64,000 nt of DNA from Branchiostoma belcheri (lineage: Eukaryota; Chordata; Leptocardii; Amphioxiformes; Branchiostomatidae). The translations under genes and the position numbers were made by a program. The stretch's first letter is position 1; every line of letters starts with the position of its first letter. The stretch lies in assembly GCF_001625305.1 (NCBI RefSeq), contig NW_017802980.1, forward strand, positions 165,895 to 229,894, written 5' to 3'. This document shows, piece after piece, positions 20,777 to 32,700 of this stretch. The notes under the pieces were generated by a model. It was not told the DNA's origin, searched no databases, and saw nothing but the letters and a program-made list of their open reading frames with translations.

Positions 20777-23700
20777 ATGGCCTCCAGCACGGCTGCCAGG
20801 ACCAGGTACCCCAGCGGGGACCCTCGGGACAGGCAGGGCAACAGGTCTGCCAGGGACGACAACAAAAAACTCAGTAAAACTGCTTCAGGTGAGTTCAACA
20901 AATTAGTCAACTTGGCAACATGTCTTGTTTCAACACAATTTATACTTACTTATTAGGCCACACCAATTTAATTTCTTGGTAAACGGATTTTTTCAGAAAA
21001 ATAATGGAGCGCGCGGGCGAAAAATAAAAACAGGCCTAGGCATCCTATTATGGCCCAAAATGGTACGATAGGAGCCATGAAGTCAACACACCAGGCTGGT
21101 TCAAAATTTAAACAGTGAATTTTGAACTTTTAATGATACTACTGCATTGAAAGATGGAATAACTGTAACAAGTAGGAAGGAAATGACTGTTTTCAACTGT
21201 TCAGGGCAAAATATGAGCATTTTGCAGTTGATTCTGAATTTTTTTTTTCAAATCAGAAAAAAAATTAAGAGAGCGAATCCGTTAACCAAGAAATTAAATT
21301 GGTGTGGTCTTATCAAAGAATCACCAATGATCACAGTACCTGTAAACACAAAAAAAGCTGGCAATTGTCAATCACTCTGTAGTCTCAACAGATAAAACTT
21401 CATAGCACCTGGTAAAGCTGAAAAAGGATGGCTTAATAGACTTTCAGTAGCCCTCTACTGATATGATACAAAGTTGCAGTACCATCAGGGTTTGCTAGGA
21501 GGCATCCCTGGACAAATCAGTGAAAACAGTCTATCACAGTTGGAAGTTCTAACATGGAACACTGACTGAGTTCAGGACATTTAAATGTCGCTTAACGAAG
21601 ATGCATGATATAGAAAATGTAACTAGCTGTATATGCTGTAATTGTTGTGATTGTGATTGTATTGCGTTGTTTTTAAAAAAACAGGGTTGTCTGAAAAACA
21701 GGTCAAATGACCTGAGTACAATATTCTGTATAAATAAACACAAAATAAACTAAATCTGAATTGGTCAACTGGTAGAACTGTCTTGCGGACACCATCTTGA
21801 CAGATACAGAATGACATCTGTTATCTTGTCATTCCTGTCCTATCTTCTTACCATGTTAAGGCCACACCAATTTAATTTGTTGCTTATTTCGCAGGGCGAA
21901 ATAAAAATAAAAAAAGCCCAAGGCACGCCATGGTAGCCGGAAATGCTACAATATGAGCCATAAAGTGAACATACCAGGCTAGTTTATAATTAAAACAATA
22001 GATTTTGAACTTTTAATGAAACAAGGTTGCATTGTAACATTGAAATACTATAACAACTAGGAAGGAAAGGGACTTTCTTCAACCATTGGGGCCAAAATAT
22101 GTCTTTCATTGAGCATTTTGCAGTTGATTTGAACCTAAAAAATGTTTTTTTGCACAGTAACAGAAACCAACTTTCAGAAACAGATGATTGACCCTAAATT
22201 TTCAGGGCTGGAAATACTGGGTGCATGTGCACCTTAGTGCACCCAAATTTGGAGCTGTGCACCCAATTTTTTCTGTGGGTGGACCAGTGCACCCAAATAT
22301 CTCCATAGGTTTACGTATGTAAATATGTAAATGTTTAGTATATTCTTAACATATAAATGTATAGTAAATGTATGTAAATGTATAGTATGTAATGTATGTA
22401 TGTAAATGTATGTATAGTAAATGTATAGTATATACCTTAATGTATGGTATATTCTTCTCATACAGCATATCTTTAACATCTAAGTACAGTGGATGCCGCT
22501 TTTTTTGCAAAGCCAATTTGCCAGCAAATTTTTTTCAATCACCCGGCCTTTCCGATTAAGAGACTCTGAGGCTCAAACTGTCGGACTTCATTGAAACTAC
22601 ACTGTATGGGGGTGGGGGGTGGACAGGGTATCGAACACAAATAACGACACAAAGAATACAAACACGAGTCATATTTACGCATTAAAAACAGTGAACTTCA
22701 TTAGGATCGGTAAATTTGCTTGTAATTTTTTTTGTTTGCGTATTTTGTTTGTTTTTCCACTGACTGGAAGAACGCTGCGATACGTTAGCTATCATGTGCT
22801 CTCGGCAGGCTCTCCTCGAACAAATAAACACTGCTACGTTTGCTACATACAAAACAAGCAACGAATACATGTACATGCACAATCACATCACATGCACGGT
22901 GCACCCAGTATTTCGAGCCCTAACACTAAATGGCCCAACAAGAAAGTGATTTGCAATTTCAGAAGAGAAGCACACAGGCATGTTTAACATGTAACGTTAC
23001 ATCAATATTATTAAGGACATGGTGCTAAGACATCATGATTTCAACCATTTTTGTCTGGAGGAGCACTGGTCCCAGAATTAGGTCACACCAATTTAATTTG
23101 TTGCTTCTCGGATTTTTTCAGAAAAATATGAAGCGACAGGGCGGAAAAAAAAACAGGCCAAGGCACCCTATGATAGCCATAAATGGTACAATATGAACTC
23201 TGAAGTCAACATACCTGGCTGGTTTATAATTAAAACAATATACATGTACTTTGAACTTTAAATGAAACAAAGTTGCATTGTTACACTGAAAAACTTTAAC
23301 AACTAGGAAGAAAAGGACTTTCTTCAACCGTTCTAGCCAAAATATGTCTTTTATAGTGCATTTTGCAGTTGATTTAGAACCTTAAGATATTTTTTTTTTA
23401 AATCAGAAAAAAATGGACAGGGCAAATCCAAGAAACAACAAATTAAATTGGCATGGCCTTATCTGTCGTGCCTGCCCATCTATCAATTATACATGTGTAC
23501 AAAGACAGTGAAAGAACTGAAAAATTCACCTCTAGTCTGTCTTTGCCCATCATATAGTCTAGTAATGCTACATTTGTACTTATTCACCACTAATCTATAC
23601 TGATTGACTACTTTGATGTAGCTGTGCCCAGAAACAGCACTGACAGCACCCGTAGAGATGCAGCTGCAGCTACAGGAACAGCACCTGGCAACAAGGGGGA

Positions 23701-26700
23701 GGAGGGGAGTGGACAGCAGGGTGACACAGCTGCAGATAACAGCAAAGGTCAGTACCAACTCACCTGCCGCTTTTTCCTACATGATGGCAGTTATAGTATT
23801 AAATATATATAGTATTGATAGAAGATATCCTCTGGCCTCCAATATATAGTATTGATAAATATCCTCTGGTCTCCAAGTTAGACCCCCTTTCCCATAGACG
23901 AAATGTTGCCTCTCTATCCCTCTTTTACAGATATTTTCATTGTCATTGCTCTGCAGAACTCACCTAACTAGTTCCACCACTCAGAACTTTTAAGCGTTTC
24001 ACTAGGTTCTCCAGTAGCTCACACAACCTCACTGTTCAAATTCCTTGTTCGAAATCTTTTTACAGTGACAGTTTCTTTCCCCGTACGGCCAAGCTTTGGA
24101 ATACCCTCCCTGACAAGTGTTTCCCAACAACCTACAATCTACAGGCTTTCAAATCAAACGTTCACCGCCATCTCTTGACATAGCCATGTGTCTCTCATAT
24201 TTCTAGTTCAATGCAGAGAAGTGGTCGTATAGGCCGTGCATTGAACCACTCTGTTAAAAAAAAATACATCAAATTTTGATACCCCAGCAGTACTAACTAA
24301 AGTAACCACCAACACATGATGGCTGGAGTTTAGGGACTTGGCTAACCCATGGATGTACTGATCAGTATTTTTCTTGTATTCAGGAGAGACAGCAGCCTCC
24401 AGGAGAAGCAGTGCTGGCAGTCAGGGAGCAGGAGAGCAGAAGACCACTGGGATATATGCTAATGCAGGTCAGCTCTTATATCTGTTTTTCCATTTTAATT
24501 TCCATGGAAAAAAAATCCCTACCTACAGACCCTTTTCTAGGACTGAAATAATAAGCACAAGATTTTCCATCCTAAAACCTTATATTTCACGGGTTCCTTG
24601 AGAACAAGTTGTCAAATCATAATACTAAGGTAATACAAGCATGAGAATTGTGATATTTTGGTTAGTATATTCCTCAATCAGTGACTGTTTTTGAAAGGTA
24701 GATTACGTACCTCCAGATTTTCGATGTCCACTGTACATCTTGTTCACGGAATGACCTAGTCTCACGAGAACACGAGACTAGGGATGAATCGCAGTGAAGT
24801 TGGAGCTGCCCAAGTCCTACAACCCTACTCCGCAAGGTAGCGGGGGAAGGTCAGAAGATCCTACACAAGTCTCGACCTAGTCTCGTGTTCTCGTGAGACT
24901 AGGTCACTCCGTGAACAAGATGTACAGTGGACATCGAAAATTTAGAGGTACGTGTTTCTACCTTCAAAAGAGTCCCTAATTGAGGAGTATTCTACTAACT
25001 GATAAAATTTTCTACGTGACTGATGAACCTATTCAACGATGTGATATTTTGGTAATGTACAAATATTCCTGTTATAGCAGGCACAAGGCCTCCAGTGGAC
25101 GTCCATGTCACCAGAGATGACACCAAAGTTGAGAACACACTCTTCACCTCGGTGGGCGTCCTGTACCCTCCACAGAGACAGGACAGTCAGTCAACCATCT
25201 CCACCATTCCAGTGGACGACAACATTTCCTTCAACCCACCAAGACTTCTCCTTCTCTCCTCGCGTGCGAAAAACAGCGGGACTATCGCTGCATCCGTTCG
25301 CTCTAACATTCACGTCATCAGGTACAACTACGAGAACTCGACCCTTGATGGCATTCTGAAACAGACAGCTGAAGTACTAGGAGGAACAAAAGTGGAAAGT
25401 ATTGCTTGTGTGATGCATAGCTCTGGTGGAAGTATTTATGTCTGTTCTGACCGTTTGTTGACTTCGGTGAACATCATAGAACAATCCTCCATCCGTGACT
25501 TCTACAGCACGTTGGTAGAAAACCACCTGGACAGGTCCTTTGTCAATGCCAGGCTGGACTTCCTGGCCTGCAGTGCTGTTCAGAGTGTGGAGAGTGGTAC
25601 CATACTACAGGAGATGGAGTCCTTGTTAGGAGTGTCCGTTGGAATGGCAAAAGATCTGTCAGCAGCAGAAATCAGCATGACAGAGAATAGGAGAAGACAG
25701 TTCCACCACAGTTGGGAGTGTACTTCAGAGAAGATAAACTACAGCAACTGAACGGATCCAGTCCTCAAACACTCGCCGGGTTTGAAAAGATTAGAACCGT
25801 CGGAAAAGGGGCGTACGGTACGGCAGTATTGTACCGCAAGAAGGACGACGATTCTCTGGTCATTCTGAAAGAAATCAACATGCACGACTTAACAGCATCT
25901 GAAAGACAGATGGCTCTGAACGAAGTCAAAGTCCTAGCGATGTTAGACCATCCGAACATCATCACATACTATGACAGCTTGAGGAAGATGGGGTTCTGAT
26001 GATTGAGATGGAATATGCGGATGGAGGACTCTTGCGAAATACGTTGGCCAAAGGGAAACACCGCTGTCCGGAAAAGGAAATCCTCTTCATGTTCCAACAG
26101 ATAGTGGCAGCAATACGGCATATTCACGAACACAACATCCTACACAGGGACCTGAAAACTGCCAACATCTTTCTCACAAAGGAGGGAGTCATCAAAGTTG
26201 GCGACTTTGGAATATCCAAAATGATGACGTCAGCAAATCACGGTGCGAACACAGTACTGGGCACGCCATACTACATCTCACCTGAGATGTGCGAGGGGAA
26301 GGCGTACAACGACAAATCGGACATCTGGGCGCTGGGGTGTATCATGTACGAGATGGCGTGCTTACACAGAACATTTGAGGGCTCCAATTTACCCGCGCTG
26401 GTGAATAAGATCATGAACGGACAGTTTGCTCCAGTGAAGGGGAACTACAGTCATGAGTTTAAGGACCTGATACAGGACATGCTGCAGAGGGAGCCTCAGT
26501 ACTGACCGTCTGCTAACGAGCTGCTGTATCACAGGCTACCAGAGCTCATGGCAAGGTAAATATCAACCCAGCTTAGGCCACACCAATTTAATTTCTTGGT
26601 TAACGTATTTTTCTAGAAAAATTATGGAGCAGGCGGGCGAAAAAAAAAAATGAAAACAGGCCTAGGCATCCTATTATGGCCCAAAATGGTAAGATAGGAG

Positions 26701-29700
26701 CCATGAAGTCAACACACCAGGCTGGTTCAAAATTTAAACAATGAATTTTTAACTTTTAATGATACCACTGCATTGAAAGATGGAATAACTGTAACAACTA
26801 GGAAGAAAAGGACTGTTTTCAACTGTTCAGGGCAAAATATGAGCATTTTGCAGTTGATTCTGATTTTTTTTTTTTTCAAATCAGAAAAAAATGAGACGAG
26901 CGAATCCATTAACCAAGAAATTAAATTGGTGTGGCCTTACACCTCATTCCACAGGGCTCGAAATACATTTCTTAGGTACGTGCAAAATTGCACATTGCAA
27001 AAAAAATTTTAGGTGCAATTTGAAAAATGTGCAAAATTATATGGTGAAGGTTAAACATCCAGGTAATAAGATACACCCAAAAAACCAAAATTAACCAAAA
27101 TTCTGGATATGATTTTGGAAGTGGTCAGACATTTCAGGTAGCATCCAGTACCGGGATACCTTTCATCAGTGACTATAAGAGACCACAGTAGAATGACAGG
27201 TTTATAAGCACTAACTATTCACGGATATACAAATAAATGAAGATAATATGTTTGGATGTCTAAAAGTTAGGCAAGTCTAGACAAGGATGATGCAAATTAG
27301 TCAAAAAGCTCCTGTTATTTCTGTTTATTTTGCACATTACACATGGGTATTTCGAGCCATGTTACAGAGATCATGAACATCTGGTACAAGTAGGCTCAAT
27401 CTTTGGATTAGTTACTCTTATATCTGTTTGGACTAAGGACAGAAGCGCTTTATTTCTGTTGTCTACATCAGTACATGCCTGGCAGAATTCCTTTGAGCTG
27501 AAGATAACAGTCATCATGGGACAGCAGGTTTTGAAGATGAAAACTGCTTTTCTAAAGAATTAGAAGTAGTTTTCACGAATAGTTTGATAACAATCGTAGG
27601 CTATAGTGTTGTTGATATTTAATGAATAATTATTTTTACCGAAGGAAAACATATTGTTACCTCCATGAAAAATGGAGGTATTGTTTTTGGCGTGTCTGTC
27701 TGTATGTCTGTGTGTGTGTCTGTCTGTGTGTGTGTGTGTCTGTCTGTGTGTGCTTCCGCAACTTTGTGGTCAGTATAACTTCAGAACGCCTTTATGGATT
27801 GCCATGATATTTGGTATGCTGGTAGGTCTTGGAAAGACAAAGGTCAAGGTCAAATATGGGCCTCCTGGTGGATGACCTTGGTACTGCAGCAGAACTTGGT
27901 CTTGACTTTTTGGTGACAGATAGCTTTTCCTGTCAGGAATAAGTGGTGTGGGTTTGGTCCCCCTAGCAGCTTGCTCTGGAACTGCAGGGGACTTCTGGCG
28001 AAATCTTTAAAAGCCAATAACTCCAGATAGGAACAATGTATTTTCATGATATTTGGTGTGTAGGTAGCTGAGAGAGAGATTTGTTCATAACTAAATGCAA
28101 ATTATGCAAATGAGGACTTAATTTGCATAATTAAGGAGGAAATTCTATAATTACAGTGTTTTATATAATAGTTCTTAAATATACATGCAATCTATTTAAT
28201 CTGTGGCAGGAGGAATATCAACAGATACCAATTATGCTAATGATGACCTAATTTTCATAATTAATGTGAAAATTCTGTGACTCCTTATTGGTGAATGATG
28301 AGAATTTTATACCTCGTGACATGTGTAAGATTAACACCACTATACATATATTATGTTAATGTAGATGTCATTTGCATAATTAATGAGGACATGTTGAAAT
28401 GAAGTATGACAAGGCAATCCCATATTTCATGGAGGTATGAGATCTCGGAACTCTTGTTTTCAATGAATTCTACTTGGTGGAGGCTACAAAGTCGTTAACT
28501 TTTTTTAATTCACATATATTTAGGCCATGTTGATTTGGCCAACGCGGGTGCCAGTTATATCCAGAACCTTCCTTTATCCAGAACCATATGCTCCGGGACG
28601 ATTCTCATTGGATAGTCCGAGCCGCGTACTGGTATCCAGAACCGTGCGTGCCTGTAGCAAATCTACGTTCTTGGATACGCGAAGATCATCCAGAACCGTA
28701 CCTGATATTAGACCCTTACCTCTTCAGGCATAGAACTAGATCGGCTAAGTTCTGGATACAATATATACAGATCCATGCCTGTTTAGTTATATGCCTGATA
28801 CTGTGATAGGTTAGGATCAGGCAGGGCTCTGGATAGTCTCCGCATACTATAGATTTTTGACGTTCAATCATAAAACGTCCTTGATTTGAGCTGCATGGCC
28901 CATGCACCAGGCACTGTTCTGGATGCATGTGGGCTATCCAGAACCTTGCCGTATCATAGTTCTGGGTATAGCACGCTTCTGGTTACAAAACTACTACAAT
29001 CTTGTGTGAACTAGGCCCAGATGTCGGGACCACTCTCTCTCTCTCACACCCTCACGCCTGCCTCCTGCAAAACATAGAACAAGAAAAGCACAAAATAACC
29101 GAAGCTAGGTACTCATTTCCACCTGAGTGAGGACACAAGATCGGTGACATGGGTAGGATTCGAACCCGGGACCTCTTGGTCCTGAGCCAAACACGATACC
29201 GCTATGCCACACGACCCCACATATTTCTTTTCAGTTTCTTTTTTTTTATAATTCATGAAGTTCTTCTCTTTCTTGGACACAGTTGTTGTCTAGTCTTCTT
29301 GAATACCTGCTCGCTGATGTAGCCGTCACGGTAAAAGTGACTCAAGGTTTCCATTTTCTCACACCAATTCAACAGTTCACAATAAATGCAGTGCCGAGTT
29401 ACCACGTCCTCCAATGTCCCACCTGTAACAGTTTTTGCCTTTACTATACTTAGGGGGTAGTTTCAGAGATTCTCCTACTCGTTCGGCCTGAGTAGCCATA
29501 TTGCAGGCAAAACTTCTTCTTATAACAAGCAAAGATCACCGTCTACTGTAAACCCAGGACTCCATATTGTACTGCTGACAAATAAAGGTGATTTGTGAAA
29601 AGAGCATTGGCTCTGGCAATGTTCAGCAATCTTCTTATTCAAATATTTGAAATATTCGACTTCTCCCCAATAGTCGTTGCCGCTTGAGTTTGTTCTTCTC

Positions 29701-32700
29701 CAGAATGATTTGTTGAAGTGGTCGTAAAGCGCGTAGTCCACGAAGCTCCACTCCTTGTGAGCTTGTTGGAGATCGGGTGGGAGTTGTATCTCCTTGTGAG
29801 GGCAGTTTCGGACGTTCGTACGTTTAAAGTAGACGATGTCCCGTATTGTCCAGCACATCAGGCGCTTCAGTAGAACTAGAGACTCGTCAAAGTATTCTGT
29901 TAGCATCACAAAGTCGAAGTCTTCGTCAATCGTCCTCACGAACTTTTGGGTGACCTTCTCTCTGCTGACAGGATCTGAACCCAATGTTACTTTTGTATTG
30001 CTCTGAGGAGAAAATCCCAGGTCGACAGAGATTGAATTTTGGGTGAGACAAACCGGTAAATGTATACCGTGCCCACAATTATGGTCGTATTTCGCCGGGT
30101 TGGCCAAAAACGTTGCGATAGGATGTTTAATTTTTGACAGCCCAAACCGATGACTGTATCCATAGAAATTCCAGGCTGATTTTAGGTGATCGAACGGCTT
30201 TCTAATGATGGTGACATATGCTGTGTCCTTGGGCATTATTTGCGGAAAACGTGTTCTGTTATATACAGTGTGGTGGAGAAACATGTCGAAACTTTGGTTG
30301 GGAGGGTGAGGCATGTAATGTTGAGGGTCTAATCTGTCCGGATACATATTGCTTGGAATAGACAACGGCTTTGGAATGACGACATTCAGCTTTTTGGTGT
30401 ATGCATAACGGCTAAGTATAGTCGCGAAAGTCGTCCCTCCTACTTTATGGTTCTTGGGGAAGGCCAGACGTTTTCTCTCTCTTCCTCCCTCGCACTCCAG
30501 CCATGGCGGCAGCGCCCCCTGGCGGGGTGCAAGGGGTTTGAATCGAACTGGCGGAAGGAGGTTCTTGTAATGTGTCCTCGAATTCGTGGTATCCAAGTTC
30601 AGAGGCCTGAAAATAAGACAAGAAATAGGAGATTTCAGACTTCCAAGAAGTGTTTGAGGTTTTCTTGGATACAGCGTTGAAGTTTAATGCATCCATGCAA
30701 TTCCAGGGCGGAAAAACAAACCCCTAAACTAAACATATTCTAGATGGGGAAAACTGTATGATATTGAAATTTATTAAAATTTCTACATCTTCTTCAGCGT
30801 CACTAACGAATTAGCAGAACTTTTCAACACGTTCAGCAAGTAAATTTTATGGATGACAACCTCCGCTCCGCAGACTCCAAATCTAATGCAATAGAACGGA
30901 AAAACAACAAGATTCCTATATTTTCGAATTCCAATTTTGAGATCGTAAACCTTGTTAAGCAAGAATTAAGGCGACAAAACATGATATCACAACCAACATG
31001 TCCTTTATTCCTGTATTCAACAGTATTACCCGTCCTTTTAGATGTGCATACATTAACTAGAGCAATCGTAGAAAATAGCTTGTCATACCATCATGGGCCT
31101 ACATGGGTCGCTACTACACTGGGTACATGTATTTATATGTATTGCAACACCTTAGACTGTTAGGCCTGTCATCAAACGCGAGAAATTGTGCCTCAAAGTT
31201 GCTTGACCCTATATAGACTGCCTATCAAACTCTCCAAGCAGAGGTTTTGGTTTGGGGTTGTAACCGAGGTGGTGTTCACCGGGTTCTTTTGGGATGCTGC
31301 AAGGGAGACTAACTACAGGGCTAGCAAGAACACACGCAGGACACAGGCATTGCCGTCACACACGCACGGGAGACGATGGGGTGGGACAGTCTTCTCTGTA
31401 ACCTTCCCTCAAGCTGTCTCTGTCTCAGACTGTCTTCTAGACTGTTTCCCCAACCCACTGAGCTCCCAGCTTTTATTGTCAAACCACAGACAGAGCCACA
31501 GATTGCAATGCAGACAGTCGTCTAGCAAGGGAACAATACAACATTTGGCACCTATCCGCCATGTCCTTGATGTTTCTATCATCAAAGCCTCGAATTAGCA
31601 TAACCAGATTATCATGCTGGCCACAAAAAACTTCAAAGACGATGGCCTCTTACAATATGCATAAAAAGTGTCATTTTCAACCCCTTACACCCACCCCTAT
31701 TTAAATGTCGAGCCGTCCCGGCGANNNNNNNNNNNNNNNNNNNNNNNNNNNNNNNNNNNNNNNNNNNNNNNNNNNNNNNNNNNNNNNNNNNNNNNNNNNN
31801 NNNNNNNNNNNNNNNNNNNNNNNNNNNNNNNNNNNNNNNNNNNNNNNNNNNNNNNNNNNNNNNNNNNNNNNNNNNNNNNNNNNNNNNNNNNNNNNNNNNN
31901 NNNNNNNNNNNNNNNNNNNNNNNNNNNNNNNNNNNNNNNNNNNNNNNNNNNNNNNNNNNNNNNNNNNNNNNNNNNNNNNNNNNNNNNNNNNNNNNNNNNN
32001 NNNNNNNNNNNNNNNNNNNNNNNNNNNNNNNNNNNNNNNNNNNNNNNNNNNNNNNNNNNNNNNNNNNNNNNNNNNNNNNNNNNNNNNNNNNNNNNNNNNN
32101 NNNNNNNNNNNNNNNNNNNNNNNNNNNNNNNNNNNNNNNNNNNNNNNNNNNNNNNNNNNNNNNNNNNNNNNNNNNNNNNNNNNNNNNNNNNNNNNNNNNN
32201 NNNNNNNNNNNNNNNNNNNNNNNNNNNNNNNNNNNNNNNNNNNNNNNNNNNNNNNNNNNNNNNNNNNNNNNNNNNNNNNNNNNNNNNNNNNNNNNNNNNN
32301 NNNNNNNNNNNNNNNNNNNNNNNNNNNNNNNNNNNNNNNNNNNNNNNNNNNNNNNNNNNNNNNNNNNNNNNNNNNNNNNNNNNNNNNNNNNNNNNNNNNN
32401 NNNNNNNNNNNNNNNNNNNNNNNNNNNNNNNNNNNNNNNNNNNNNNNNNNNNNNNNNNNNNNNNNNNNNNNNNNNNNNNNNNNNNNNNNNNNNGCCAGGC
32501 CCGCTCAATACACATTCTGCCCTGGGAGTCCGTAGGGTATTACCTCCAAGGTTGCGTCAGGACCTTGGGCTAGTGAGGCAAAGCCCCCTGCTCAACCGAG
32601 GGAGTTGGTAGAGCTCCCAACAAGCTATCCTACTTGATTCCATATGAAGAACATTCCCAAACATCCTCTAAAAAGTCCTTTTTACACTTTCAAAGTGATA

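Noticed and set aside
27672-27875. Cys/Val-rich frame (LSVCLCVCLSVCV...)
   Set aside because: Translation of a TGTCTG microsatellite within a repeat.
31633-32573. Four long frames across the N gap
   Set aside because: They consist of unread bases.
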